NCBI GenBank assembly: GCA_018907035.1
Contig: JACCIC010000002.1
Coordinates: forward strand, 7,435,001 to 7,499,000
Source of the DNA: Sycobia sp. Sy_11
Lineage: Eukaryota; Arthropoda; Insecta; Hymenoptera; Epichrysomallidae
Reading direction: 5' to 3'
DNA length: 64,000 nt
Position numbers and translations under genes: made by a program. Of the stretch, positions 50,657 through 63,210 are shown piece after piece (positions within the stretch are counted from its first letter, which is position 1; the number at the start of each line of letters is the position of its first letter). The notes under the pieces were generated by a model. It was given only the letters and a program-made list of their open reading frames with translations. It ran no database searches and had not been told where the DNA came from.

Positions 50657-52908
50657 GACTGCCCGAGCGGAACTTTTAATTTTCCGTACATATTCGTTCA
50701 TCGGCTATATTTTAACGATAAATAATTAAACGATACGGTTTTCAAAAGCACGCGTGCGGACTAAAACCGTGCTATAGTTGTGGTAACCGTTCGTTTTGAT
50801 TCTTTATGTATTTTGTAACAATGCACGGTTTATTGGATTAAGGGAAATCGAACTGTTCTCTCTTTAATATTGTAATATCGGTGAATCACAGTTTTTTCAC
50901 AGCAGGAATTTCACTGTAATCTGAAAGTTTTTTTTTATCTTTTTTTTTTAAACTACGAGAGTTATTGGCTTAAAATTTATAAATAATCAGTCATTATTAA
51001 TGAACCGAAAAGCACGTCTTAATTATATATTTTTGAAATTTCAATGATGATATTCATGGTTATTTAACTTGTCCAAGTAGCTACACTCTTATTCTTAATG
51101 GATTTATTGTAATATTCATCATGAAAAACTAATGTTGTAATTGAAGTATTGCGTAGATAAGTTTAATAGCCAGAAATGTTGACGAAGTTTTTTTTGAAAT
51201 TCTATCGAATGAATCGAGTTATTTCGTTGCCCAAAAGAAATTTTCTAAAATTGAAAATGACAATTTTAGATGCTTTAAATTTCACGTGTAATACGTGACG
51301 GTTTATCAGTAAAATCATAGGGGATGCCCTTAAACGCAGAGTAATAAACTATTGACAATGTGTTTTAATTACAACGTGAACTGATGAAAAAAGTCAATCG
51401 TTCAAAGTAGCTAATCTTTATAGCCCTGATAGTAACTGTACTATTACCTAACATTCATTAAGCAGTCGTTTTACTTAAAATAGACCGAATATAAGAAAAA
51501 TTAGTCATTCTTTTAAATCTGCAATAACCCTCATGTAATACATAAAAATATTGTTTCGAATACTTAATGCGTCAAATAACAATTTTCATTAGTTTTTAAA
51601 TTTGTAAAATAATAATAATAATAATAATAACAATAATAATAATAATAATAGTAATAATAACAACAATTATATCATAATCAAGAACGTAGTTTATTTACAC
51701 CGAATAATTAAAATTTATTTTTTTTCCATTCTTTTTTTTGAAATAAAATTTGTATTAAAAAATTATCAATAACTATTATCATAAAAAATATTATCTCCTC
51801 TGATACAAATGATTAATTTGAGCGTTATGTATGAAATTTACTTATTACTCTTATCAAGCTTTACTTATTCGTCAGGTAGGCCTGCAATATGCAGGAAAAA
51901 GAGCGTACTTTAAAATTTATTTAAAAATAAAAATAAGAAAATTCCAATCATTGATACGATGAACAAATTAAGAGATCGAGAAGCTAAATTGAAATTATCA
52001 TTTTAAACATTTATTTATTTTCTACAAGATAAAACAAAGTATTGTAAACATTCCAATTAATTGAATGATATTCTTTATAATTATTTCTTGTAGACTGTAT
52101 TTGCTCGATAATTTTCAACATGTTACTTAAAAATCAAACCATTGAACTGTTTTGTCATTACTTTATAAATTTGTTATTGCCATTGATAACTTCTGTGGCA
52201 CGTACACCTTTCTTAAATGAATTTTCTTCATCCTCCCGCCCGTAGAATAGACAGTAAATTTATTAGATATTAGTGCATCAAAAAGTGACGACAAAAATTG
52301 TAGCAATTGAATTTTAAGTATAAGTCGAGCAGTTTTTGCTACATGTATTGTTTATATACTGACAGTAATACAATGTCAAATGAAGATAAATTATATCGAG
52401 CTGTGTTAATACAACGATTCGTTCAATTTTTAAATGGAATAACGTATTATAAAGCTACTGAATATGAAAATAAATTGCCAGTGACAATTAAACTTATTAT
52501 ACAATTAAATTCATTGTAGTTCACGAGTCTCCCGTAATAGCATGGCATAATATACAATTTCATATAATTTAAATTGCCAAAAGCAGACATTAATAAAACT
52601 TAAACTGTCGAAAAAAAAGTTAAAAGTTGAAATTACCAAAAACGGATTTTAATAAAACTGATTCTCATGAGGTACATTGTATAAATAAATAATTGTATGT
52701 ATATATTTTTTTCTCCCGCTTTTTTCAACAGACACCGATGAGATCGGAGTCGGACAGGAGCCGCAGCCCGGTCCGTCCCTCCGTGGTTCAGTACGACACC
52801 TGCTGCGAGGGCCGCGCCACCGCCATCTACATCGACAAGGTCTCGCGCTTCCTCTTCCCCTTCGCCTTCTTCATCCTGAACGTCGTCTACTGGAGCAGCT
52901 TCCTCTGA
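35584..52908 (+). CDS. CG12344-like: Cys-loop ligand-gated anion channel subunit, insect CG12344 / glycine receptor-like (7 coding exons)
   Basis: Joining 35584-35657, 42455-42632, 42815-43041, 43201-43283, 43465-43776, 49690-49895 and 52732-52908 gives 418 codons plus TGA. Phases agree at every junction and all six introns are GT-AG. It encodes a pentameric channel subunit of the plasma membrane. Residues 1-19 or so form a signal peptide. The extracellular domain has W-R-P-D, the Cys-loop C167-x13-C181 and the second cysteine pair C226/C237 typical of the GlyR/GluCl/HisCl/pHCl branch. N-glycosylation sequons are at N200, N221 and N234. M1 lies at about 250-272. P278-A279-R280 before M2 indicates anion selectivity. 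M2 is about 279-298, M3 about 311-333, then a short loop and M4 at about 399-416, ending WSSFL. CG12344 is my best match from memory of its M2-M3 and loop sequence. The ligand is unknown to me. I chose the upstream ATG because it supplies the signal peptide in phase. Confidence 0.9.
39597..39641. repeat. (AT)n microsatellite
   Basis: About 45 bases of AT repeat inside channel intron 1. Confidence 0.9.
39794..39840. repeat. (AT)n microsatellite
   Basis: About 47 bases of AT repeat, 150 bases after the previous tract. Confidence 0.9.
42455..42632 (+). CDS. CG12344-like: Channel exon 2 (N-terminal extracellular region)
   Basis: Acceptor TCTTGCAG at 42447-42454, donor ATG|GTAAGA at 42633. Residues 25-84, including LRDILP and [20 protein letters not shown], the first beta strands of the ligand-binding domain. 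An internal ATG at 42459 could start a form without a signal peptide, but this is less likely. Confidence 0.93.
42815..43041 (+). CDS. CG12344-like: Channel exon 3 (ligand-binding domain, loops D/A)
   Basis: Acceptor TGACGTAG, donor TCGAA|GTATGC. Residues 85-159 plus two bases: [17 protein letters not shown], then the conserved [14 protein letters not shown] and the [15 protein letters not shown] strand. Confidence 0.95.
43201..43283 (+). CDS. CG12344-like: Channel exon 4 (Cys-loop)
   Basis: Acceptor TTTCTTTCAG, donor AGTT|GTAAGT. Residues 161-187: [20 protein letters not shown] and C181-S-M-M-I-E-S, with the signature 13-residue Cys-loop. Confidence 0.95.
43465..43776 (+). CDS. CG12344-like: Channel exon 5 (second Cys pair, M1, most of M2)
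   Basis: Acceptor CGAATTACAG at 43455-43464, donor CTTG|GTAAGT. Residues 188-291, with [24 protein letters not shown] (M1) and [16 protein letters not shown] (start of M2). An in-frame upstream acceptor TTATAG at 43363-43368 would add 32 residues (see findings). Confidence 0.95.
45953..45992 (+). repeat. (CT)n microsatellite, CT on + strand
   Basis: About 40 bases of pure CT repeat after a GC-rich block in intron 5. Confidence 0.9.
46656..46731 (+). repeat. (CT)n-(AT)n compound microsatellite
   Basis: About 37 bases of CT followed directly by about 39 bases of AT. Confidence 0.9.
49690..49895 (+). CDS. CG12344-like: Channel exon 6 (M2-M3 loop, M3)
   Basis: Acceptor CGCCCACAG, donor TTCAAG|GTTAGC (weak). 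Residues 292-360: [39 protein letters not shown] (M3) and the start of the intracellular loop, [17 protein letters not shown]. Strikingly GC-rich at third positions compared with exons 2-5. Confidence 0.95.
50606..50651. repeat. (AT)n microsatellite
   Basis: About 46 bases of AT repeat. Confidence 0.9.
51608..51668. repeat. (AAT)n microsatellite, imperfect
   Basis: About 60 bases of AAT units with AAC and AGT interruptions. Confidence 0.85.
52732..52908 (+). CDS. CG12344-like: Channel exon 7 (loop end, M4, stop)
   Basis: Acceptor TTTTTTCAACAG. Residues 361-418: a Ser/Arg-rich loop ([14 protein letters not shown]), then [20 protein letters not shown] and M4 ([10 protein letters not shown]), ending SSFL-TGA. 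Very GC-rich at third positions. Confidence 0.95.
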   Translation, partial: TPMRSESDRSRSPVRPSVVQYDTCCEGRATAIYIDKVSRFLFPFAFFILNVVYWSSFL

Positions 52909-53405
52909 GGCGACCGCCTCGACGCGTTACGTTTATACACATATTTACACACACATACACACACACACACACACGCATACATACACACACGCAAATACGA
53001 TGCGTGCGCGCGATCCCCGAAATTCCCTGTTCTGTACATATATAATAACGTTGCGCGTTCCTCAAAGTCGGCGATGATGTTCGAGATGAGGCGGAGGCTA
53101 CGCTGCGTGCTGGATTGCACGTCGACTCCTAGATCGGGAAAAATGCGCGAAACAGGCGGCATCGATAAACGAGCGTTTAATGATAAATCGCATTTGGCTG
53201 CGGTCGAGGATTAGCATTTGCACGTTTTTATCGGCGCTATTGCTGTACGAGAATACAGAATTTAATGCGCCAGAAAGTGTTGCAAGAAAAAAAAAACAAA
53301 CAAATATTGTACGCTTGTTTATGGATTAAAACGTACTCTTTGATTTGAAAAAAAAAACCTATTGGTTTGTTTTTCATATGTATTAATTACAAAAGCGAAA
53401 CGAAT

Positions 53406-53409
<4 letters not shown>

Positions 53410-53484
<75 letters not shown>
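53410..53484 (+). repeat. (CT)n-(AT)n compound microsatellite
   Basis: About 29 bases of CT then about 46 of AT, the same order as at 46656. Confidence 0.9.
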
Positions 53485-53488
<4 letters not shown>

Positions 53489-55264
53489 ATAAAAGTACTC
53501 GTGGAAAAATTGTTTTTATTTGATAAAAATGACAGGTTGTAACTTAGCGTATTAAAATCTTGAACGCGGAAATTTTACATTTGTACGACAATTAAAAAAA
53601 AGTCATTTTTCGTATTTAAAAAATCGTCTAGATGCAACATTGTATTCTTCATCTATAGCTGCTTTTTTCATGTCTTCTTTATTGTTTTTCGTTTATGTGA
53701 CTGAAATAATTTGGCGAGTAAAGAAAAAATTCAATTAAACAAGCAATAGGATTAATGACATAATCGAATGTAACGTGTTCTTTTGTAATTAAATTGCTGC
53801 GAAAAAAACTAAATTATTTTGTAATAAAAATGAATTTCAATTATCTAGGAAAAATTATGGTAAAAAAATTAAGGGGACAAAAAGTTGTTTTCTTCAAAGA
53901 GCCTTATAGAAATTAAATTTTGAGTTACCTTTCTTTGACGACTTGAAGGCGTAGATTGCGATTAATTTCCAGGATATGAAAGTGACAAGTTTTTTCTGTC
54001 ATAAATACGAAGCACCTGTAAAAAAGTTCATCCAAAATTCTTCTTCAATTTTCTAAGCGTACGTTCGTGGCAATAGAAGCTTATGTTTAAAATTGACGAT
54101 TCATTCATTTTACAAAAACGTACGCGGATTCCAAAATCCTGAAAACGACTTCAATTATTTTTGCCGTCTTACTTCCTTCTCACTGCCTTAATTTTTTTAC
54201 CAACAATGAGTGTGCAAGTGCCGGCAACGTTTGCCATATAACTTTTATATACTTCAACAAATATTATCTGTTATACATTTAGATTTATGACTGCATAACA
54301 AACATAAATTAGATTTAAGGCACAAGATAAATTATCACTATTATATGAAAATAAAAACACTTGAAAATAGATTGTTCTTATTATATGTTACATTAATTCA
54401 TGAATTAATTTGTAATAATACAGGATGTAATACGATCACGAAACGATGGACTTCATTAAAATCTGTATTTAATTTAATAATTGCATATTAGCTATAATAA
54501 TTTTAACAATACAGTGTCCATTTGATGAATAAAATAAGTATTAATTTTTTCATTGCTTATTATTGAAAAGTTAATTATACCACTTTAACTACACTAATAA
54601 TTAAATTACCAAATTGATTAATTTCATTTAATGTTTATTATGATACTCATGACATAAATGATACCTAACTAAGTATACTTTATTTTGAAGCAAAAACTAA
54701 TATATACTTCTTATCATTACTTTTCTTTCATTTTTTTTCTTAGAATTAAAATAATTTAAGAAGCGAAACATATATGACAAAAGATTTGACAATTTTATTT
54801 TAATCAAGTATTTTCAATTTTATATATATATATAACATGGACTTACCTACTGTTGATTTCAGCTGCAATGATAATCAAGGATGTGCAGATGGGAAAAAGG
54901 TCGGGCGGAATGATTATTTTTATTGCAATAACAATCGCCAGGAAACGTGAATAAAGACAGTACTTTATTTTGTCATTATTTCATTCATATATTCATCTCA
55001 TCGGTTCGTATATGCATTAATAATAAATATACTTTTTTTTTGCTTTTCTCGTTTTCTCCATTTTTTTCTTTTCCATTTTATTTTTTTGTTCATCAATAAG
55101 TCCCTATTGTTTCGTTTACAATATTACATAATACTCTTCGCCTTTCGACAATCTGGCCCACTCTGGTGCCCCCCCCCCCTATATTATACTCGCAAAATTT
55201 GATCGATCCACGATCGATTTGTATTATATATACTTTTATCCACTCTCTTTTTCTCGCATCTTTT

Positions 55265-55266
<2 letters not shown>

Positions 55267-55327
<61 letters not shown>

Positions 55328-55344
55328 ACTCTCTCTCTCTCTTT
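55267..55344 (+). repeat. (CT)n microsatellite, CT on + strand
   Basis: About 55 pure bases and an imperfect continuation. Confidence 0.9.
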
Positions 55345-55686
55345 CTTTCGCCTATTACCTCTTCTCGATTCGTATTTGTAACGTATAAATTATATTAACA
55401 TGTTCTATGTGGTCAAACAACACTGCTAGCAGCACTACATTATTCCTCCGTGTGTCGCATCGAGAGTTTTCCGAGCTTTCCTTATTTCGTATATGTACCG
55501 TTCTGTATCGACAAGGTATTATTTATCCCTAGAATTTCTTCTACATATTAAATACTTTTTCAACTATTGGCAACCCATTTTCATTGAAATAAATATTTCC
55601 TCTCTATTCTACCCTCTCTCTCACTCTCTCTCTCTCTGGCTCTCACGCACACTATATCTGTCTATATCTATTTCTATTTTATTTCC

Positions 55687-55689
<3 letters not shown>

Positions 55690-55737
<48 letters not shown>
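55690..55737. repeat. (AT)n microsatellite
   Basis: About 48 bases of AT repeat preceded by CT-rich sequence at 55611-55640. Confidence 0.9.
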
Positions 55738-55738
<1 letters not shown>

Positions 55739-55833
55739 TCGGACACACGCAAGTATGCACGCGCATACAGATACACTCCCGGACTGCCATGTAGATGTCG
55801 CGTAGAATTGTATAATGTTATACCTATCCCGTA

Positions 55834-55835
<2 letters not shown>

Positions 55836-55879
<44 letters not shown>
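55836..55879. repeat. (AT)n microsatellite
   Basis: About 44 bases of AT repeat. Confidence 0.9.
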
Positions 55880-55882
<3 letters not shown>

Positions 55883-58800
55883 CTAGATTGCCGCGTCGCG
55901 TCAGTTGAAGTCGCTGCTTTTGTCCCACTATACATTCGACCGACTCGGACGTCCCCCGCGCACAGTTATCGCCTTCTCCAGTAGCTCCTCCGCCTCACCC
56001 TCTGCCGCAATACCTCAATGTATATATAATGCGGGCAAACGGGTATATTCCCGAAGAGGGCGCGCACAGCCCAGGAAGAGTATCGGCCACCCCTTATAAT
56101 ACTGGACGTGCCCTTTTCTTACATCCTGTCACTGTTCCCCACCTCGAAAAAACAAAAACATTTCATATTGTTGCTTTTTTTCTGTTTCTTTTTATTGGTT
56201 GCGTTGCTCTAACGACGATACAACCCCCCCTCCCGCGACGTTTCTCCTCTCATTCTCGCCAGTTTGTTGCGATTCCAACCTTAACATAGCCCCCAAGTTC
56301 CCTGCCCATCTGGGTTATTGGATTGCGAGTACCTTTGCGTAGAAGTTTCTCGTGTATTTTCCGGCTGGCCTTGTCTTACAAAGAATTTTCCTCCCTCCCT
56401 CCTCCTCCTGCGACGTCCCTTCACTTTTTCCCTTCTCATATTAAACTACATATATTTGTAATCTTGCCGGAGGCTTGTTTTCTTCATATATATACAACCC
56501 CTCTTACCTTAACTTTTTCCTCGTTAATCTATAATACGTTTCGCTTGTCTTTACATTGATTTTTGCTCTGGCGAGCGAATCATTTTTACGTTTCCATTGA
56601 ACTATCTTTAATGTAACTAATCGGTGAAGAGAAAAAAAAAGGTGCAAACGGTCGATCATTCCCGTGGAATTCATTTTGTACGTAATTACGATCGGAACGT
56701 TAGCGATGCGATACGATGAGCTGAGGAACTGTACATTTACGGTTTATATGATAAGCGATAGGTCAGGTTGAAATCATATAGTACTATTTAATAAAAAATT
56801 AATAGTAGAATATTAATTTTTTTCCTCTTTAAGTCCCGAAGTCGATATCTGGCGCGCAATGTTAACGTATATGGATCAGTATATGTAGAATGCAATTTAG
56901 CTCTTGATGTATGTATATATATGTATACTGAGTTACACAGCTATTACATACTATAGGTTTTCCATTGATCAGGTACCTTTAAAAACTGAATGTTATTGCG
57001 TTTAATGAATAAAGTAACTTAATGTGACGTTTCCTTCGCGCGCTCTCCTATAATACTTTGTTAAAAACAAAGCCTCGGGCAAACTTTTAAAACAATTTTC
57101 AGCGGCCAAGACCACTGGCCAACATAGAAAATTAAGCTCATTAGATAATTGTAAGAGTTTCTTTGCCGCGGGATATGCCTGATCGTTTCTTTGCTGTCTT
57201 CTCCGTTTAAGAGAATCGCCAGTTATATACGAATTTTCCATCTCGAGTCGAGCGTTTAATATTCTTGCATCATAATAATTAATCGTTTTTCCATTCTTAT
57301 ATTTTTATTATCCATTTATTTTCTGTAAATTTTGTTGCGTTCTACCTCAATATTATTCAATTTAGGCTTGAGAAGTGTGAATTCAGTTTTCACGTGACTA
57401 TTGTAAGTTTTAATGAATTTTCTTTACAATGTTATCATACAAATTATACGCTTGAGATTTTTGAATACTGATTTTGGTCTAGATGGTTCTTTTCTGTAGC
57501 GGGCAATAATTGATTTATTGACCATAATTGAATGTTGTTCCGATAGTTTAGTGACTCATTTCAATGTATATCTGACACATTTTTAATGCGTATGCGAGGT
57601 TGAATCTAATTATTTACTGCATAATGACGAATAATATTTATAATTGAAATATGTTTGATTCAATCAAGTTCTTTCAATCAAAAATAAACATATAATAATT
57701 TAATAATCTTAAAAAGATGGCTAAAGAAATAAAATGAGTAAATCAGTCAATTTATAAATTCGAATATTTAAAAATTTGACAAATTAAAAATTTATTTATA
57801 ATATAAGTAATATATTTTTGATATTTAATTAATAGTAGAACATTAGCAAATACATTTTTATTGAGCTTTTTTTACGAAATCTATCATTAAATTTTCACAT
57901 GTGTGTGTATGTGTGCAATTTTAGCTTTACTATTTTAACTTTAGAGAAACGTGTCCGTGTTTTCAAGAACAAAAAAACTCGATCTGGACGGCCAGTCCCT
58001 GTTTGTTTCTTTACGTTTTGTCTCGGCTCCTCCTTTACTGATTTTAGTTGCTTTTTCTTTATTCTGTGTTTTGCGCATGAAAAAAAGTAGAAGAGCACAA
58101 TATTACGCGCGACAACGACGACAGCGAACGATGTCTGCTCCCGCTGCTTTTCTCCTCGTCGACTTTTGTCTCCGCAAAGGGCTTTTTTGTTTCGACCTTA
58201 CGTCGCATTTCATGCAATGGTATTGTCAAGATAACGAGAGAACAATCTAAATTTATTTTTTCGATTAAATTTTAATATTCTAATGATGTAATAGATATGG
58301 AATAAAGAGATGTAGTAAATATATCAATAAATACGTTAATAAAATTTTATCGACTTTTAATAACAGAAATTACGGTCAACTTTTGTTTTAAATTATTTTA
58401 ATGCGCTGAATCCGAATACGACCTCAGAGAGACAGAAAGTTCGCGACTTCAATATAATGAAAAAAGAAAACGTTATTTTTCGCTAGATTGGAATTGATCT
58501 GCTCGGTGATATTACTGAAATCTACTGTGTAACTATTCTAGGCCTTTATAAGCCCATTGTCAGACTGCAATATTGAAACTTACGAACAAAATTTGTGGGT
58601 TAGAACGTCTCAGAAAAAGCTGATCAAATCTGTTGCCAGTTTCGTATCCAGCGAATCAAAATCCTTGGAGATAGAGTACTTAGGAGCCTTAATTTTGCCC
58701 CCATTGGTCTGTTTATATCATGAATGAGGAATCTCGCGACAATAAATCATTAAAAACTTGAGTCGATTCGTTTTTGTTTTTGGGCCTGACCAGATCGCAA

Positions 58801-59305
58801 ATAACCCTCTAAATCAGTGCTCCGAGATACTTGCCGTTCCGTGAACGAGCGTCAAAGCAAGATAACGGCGAGGAGCCAGGTTGGACATCCACGTCCGACC
58901 ATACATTGGGTTGATCTACTGCGAAGGAGGGCCGGGCGGCCTCCGTGATACGGGCGCTTCTCTATTCAAGGACGATCGCGAGAGTGCGTGAGTTCGTCGT
59001 TCGATTCGAATGTCGCCGGCGCTGAGGCCGGCGCTTTGATCTTGACGGTAGAGTTGGGGAGGGGGGAGTGCGCGAGGAGAAGACGAAGGTACATTATATA
59101 CGCATTATTTAATCTTGCTTCGAGCAAAAAAAGAGCAGAAAAATCGATCGTACACGGTATAGTAAAATTGAAAGACTCGTTTTTCGCACTCTCTCTCTCT
59201 CACTCTCTCTTTGCGGGTCCCACCGACAATTTCTCACACCTATCTGACATTTTTTTTGTTTTTTGCTTCTGCTCGCGCGCGACATCGGATTTCTCGCGTT
59301 CTACG

Positions 59306-59308
<3 letters not shown>

Positions 59309-59358
<50 letters not shown>
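59309..59358. repeat. (AT)n microsatellite
   Basis: About 50 bases of TA repeat, with a short CT tract upstream at 59189-59210. Confidence 0.9.
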
Positions 59359-59360
<2 letters not shown>

Positions 59361-60103
59361 TTTGAACGTATACAGAAACTATGGTAAGGAACACCGATGA
59401 TTTATTTTACTTTATACGGAATTTCGCCCCCGGCAATTTTTTTCCTTTTTCTTCTCACATAAATTTATCGTTAACTTACTTTTACGCTTCTTCCCACGTT
59501 CGATTATTTCAAATTTCTATGGTCAATGGTGTTGGGACTTGGTATGTTTAATTTCTATATAACAATTTAGAGGCTTACTGCCCGACTGATTAAAGATTTA
59601 TTAGATATTTCCCGCGACTATCATCGCTCGTCTTATACTCCTTATTTCGAATTATCGTCTCTACTCCTATCTCCGTCTAGTCCTTAATTTAATTTGCGCT
59701 ACTATATATAAATGATAAATTGTTGTCTTTTCGCAACGCGTGCACATACTTTTTCGATTTTATTTTTTTCGCACATCTCTTCTTGTGTATATATAGATTT
59801 ATATGTATATATAGATTTTTAATCTTGTACGCCGATTTCTGAGAACATCGTCGATTCATCGAGCATAAAACGAGACACTTAGATAAGTAAATTTTTTTTT
59901 TTAATCTCCTACTCATTCTTCGCGCGTTAAAAAAAATCGACGACGATAAAGAATATACTTTTTATTTTAATTCTAATTATTTGAATTTACTCATTTACTT
60001 TTTTTCTTTACACGTTACGTAGGAATGTGGAAGAGGAAGCGAGTTCACTTTTTTCTTTGTTTAAATAATTAATTAGGTATAATTTATAATTATTATCAGT
60101 TTA

Positions 60104-60106
<3 letters not shown>

Positions 60107-60150
<44 letters not shown>
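60107..60150. repeat. (AT)n microsatellite
   Basis: About 44 bases of AT repeat. Confidence 0.9.
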
Positions 60151-60154
<4 letters not shown>

Positions 60155-60980
60155 TTATTTATTTCAGTTAAGACACGAGACCGAGAAACGGGCAATATTC
60201 GTTTTCCCGCGCGCTAATCCCAAACTCTCTATCGTTCGATAAAGCTTCTTATATATATCCACGATAAAATAATCATTCGAACTTAAGTCTGCATTAATTC
60301 TTCCGACCCCCCCCCCGTTAAATCTAATACAAGCTAATGAAGAAAACTAATAGATAAGTATAGTCGGATTTTCGCAATAGCGGATTTCCATTGGGAGAAG
60401 CTTGGCTAACTTCTCCGGCAAGAAGTTTTGAACGATAAAGCGAGGAAAAAAATAAGAGAGACAAAAAGAAACCAAATCGACTCCAATGTAAATAAAACAG
60501 GAACTCGTTCGTAACTGCGAAACTTTCGAAGGGGTCATGCCAAAACTTCGGGTCGACTTAATAAGAAAATAAAGATCACCTCCCCCCCCCCAGCGATTTA
60601 AAATCGTTTCGTCGACTCTCCCGCGTGTACTTTCTTAATACCCATATAACCCGTTCCCCCGTTTGTATTGTTTAGTTTATTTTTTATCTCTCTATTTCTG
60701 ATTTTTCCACTCTCCTTATAACTTCATTGCACGGTATGCGAGAGATGCGTGCTCTTTCTTTCTCTATACACCTATCATACAAGCATACGCACGCGCGCGC
60801 ACAGCCAGACATACACAACAAGAGGAATACACCGATTCTGATTTCTGTCTACGGCGCGTGTATATATATATATTTATTTATTGATATATACGTGCGTTGT
60901 TTACTTTTTGTTTGTTTATCATTCTGCATTACGCGCTCCGCGCGATCTATATATAAATATTGCACTCGTTTATAATTTTG

Positions 60981-61032
<52 letters not shown>

Positions 61033-61034
61033 GT
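60981..61034. repeat. (AT)n microsatellite, G-interrupted
   Basis: About 40 pure bases, then GTATATATATG-type interruptions. Confidence 0.9.
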
Positions 61035-61194
61035 ACATATATAATATTAATATGTACAAATTTTCGCGAAATGAATTATCATTATCTGTACTTTATTCGC
61101 GAATTCACGCGGTATAATAATTTGGCTTCCTTCAAAACTGTTTTCAATTTCTTTAGATCTTCCTATATTGTAATAAGGGATTGTGTTTCAAAAT

Positions 61195-61199
<5 letters not shown>

Positions 61200-61243
<44 letters not shown>
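61200..61243. repeat. (AT)n microsatellite
   Basis: About 44 bases of AT repeat. Confidence 0.9.
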
Positions 61244-61246
<3 letters not shown>

Positions 61247-62260
61247 ACGACTCTTAACATATAATATTCTGGAATCGAAATTAAAAAATATACAGGTAAT
61301 CCCTGATTCGGTACAAAATTACCTCAATTAGATGATTTTGTCGATTTTCCGATTCAACTTGAAGTAATTAAAGCCAACATTTTTCTGGCTATTTCTATTT
61401 CTATTTCCATTTAACCTTTGATATATCATCGTTAAATGAAACATGAAAATGTTCGAATCGATACAATTATCTATTAAAACAAAAAAAGAAGAAACAGGAA
61501 ATATCTCTCTTCTTATACCTAATTACAATAAATAAATATTTTGCCATGCGACAACAACGCCGATGCGATAAATTTTCTCCTACTTTCTATATACGCTTGG
61601 ACAATGTCAACTTTTTTTCACGGCAAGGCCGCCAATTTTATTTACATAATGTCTTTTAGTTTGTTTTCTCTTTTAATGCACCATTTTCTTAGTCGCAACT
61701 TAATTTATACACATTTTATCTCTATGTCTAAGAATATATGTGTCGTCCGAGCGCGTGCAGATGGCGCGAGCATCTCCAATAAGAACTGCAGCTCCCTCGA
61801 ATTCAAAATATATAATTCAGGTCGTGCATTTCCCGTGCTAAGACAGAACTGCGATTTAAGGCGTTAATTATCCCCTCCTCCCCTCCGTTATTTAACGAAC
61901 GATCCTCAATTAAGCCGCTCTTGAATAATTTTAATCGTCCCAGGGGGCCGAAGCGAAATCCAATAATGAGAAACTCGGCGTTACTTCATAATAATGTATA
62001 AGAGGTATATTCATTGTTACTGTCGCAATTATTGTACGAGAAGAAGAAAGCAAAGAACAAAAGAGAAAGAGCAAAGGGGTAGCTTTAAAGATAATGTTTT
62101 ACACGTATTTAACGGACGCACGTCGCGCAATCTGCGCGGGCTCGACGACTCTTTCGCGATTCTTGACACACTTAGGTTACATTATTATAACTTCGCGCAG
62201 GCGCGAAGTTTGAAAGAACGAGGGCATCTTCTTATTTAATTTACAGAGGTATACTCGCTG

Positions 62261-62264
<4 letters not shown>

Positions 62265-62295
<31 letters not shown>
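62265..62295 (+). repeat. (CT)n microsatellite, CT on + strand
   Basis: About 30 bases of CT repeat. Confidence 0.9.
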
Positions 62296-62299
<4 letters not shown>

Positions 62300-62963
62300 A
62301 CAAACGCATCTCATTCCTATATCTCACTCTCAATCGGCTCTTCTACGCATTTTTTTGTTTCTTTTTTTGTTTTATTTTTCTTGTTTTTTTGTTTCTTTGT
62401 TTTTAAATCATTAGACTTTCTGAGTCTAATCGTGCAGAGCCAAAGGCCCCCGCGACAGAGAGCTGTGTATTTTATAAGATTTAACGTCTCATTTACCTCG
62501 ATTTTCAACTATATGTATTTCTATATTATTTTCCCCGGCAAAGATCGGTGGAATTCACTTGTGTCCGGCGGAGTTTATACATAAAACGAATTATGCAACG
62601 ATGTATCACAATGGCTAACAGGATTTTTGAATCAGGAGAATACCGTATAGTATTATTCATTGTGAATCGGATTATTTAAAAAGACGATTTGTTGCAAGAA
62701 TTAAAAATGGATTATGCAAAAAAAATCAGTTAGTAAAAAAGTTGACAGATGTACGCATCGAAATACATCTGTCTGCTAATAATAAGTAACTTTCAAAACT
62801 AAAATTATATTTATGAAATTTTGATGATAATTTACTGAAAAATAGCTTTAGTGAATAATTTAAGAACAGTCCCATTTTATTTCCTTTGATAAAAAGGTGT
62901 CTCTTATATAATCAGAGAGTTTAATTGTTATTAATAACTAAGAAGAGCTGAGAAAATATATAA

Positions 62964-62994
<31 letters not shown>

Positions 62995-63146
62995 ATCGAG
63001 ACTGTGTCATTAATTTAAAATAATAAAACATAGATTATCCAATTCTTGCACACATAGGATTGCAAGAAAAAATCACAGCAGCTTTTGTATAAGCTCCGTC
63101 GAAAATAATGAAATTTCATCGATCTTCGTGGTCTTTGTAACAATTT

Positions 63147-63150
<4 letters not shown>

Positions 63151-63208
<58 letters not shown>
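63151..63208. repeat. (AT)n microsatellite
   Basis: About 58 bases of TA repeat, the longest AT tract here. Confidence 0.9.

Positions 63209-63210
<2 letters not shown>

Larger units (their letters stand above)
49896..52731 (+). other. Channel intron 6 (2.8 kb)
   Basis: AT-rich, with (AT)n at 50606-50651 and an (AAT)n tract at 51608-51668. A 70-codon open frame at 52307-52516 is unrecognised. An extra alternative exon for the M3-M4 loop could hide here, but none is evident. Confidence 0.7.

Noticed and set aside
52307..52519. 70-codon open frame in channel intron 6
   Set aside because: No similarity recognised and no splice sites that fit the channel phases. Treated as chance.
55493..55984. 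163-codon open frame with Tyr-Ile repeats, and similar frames over all (AT)n tracts
   Set aside because: AT repeats lack stops in every frame, so these frames are artefacts.
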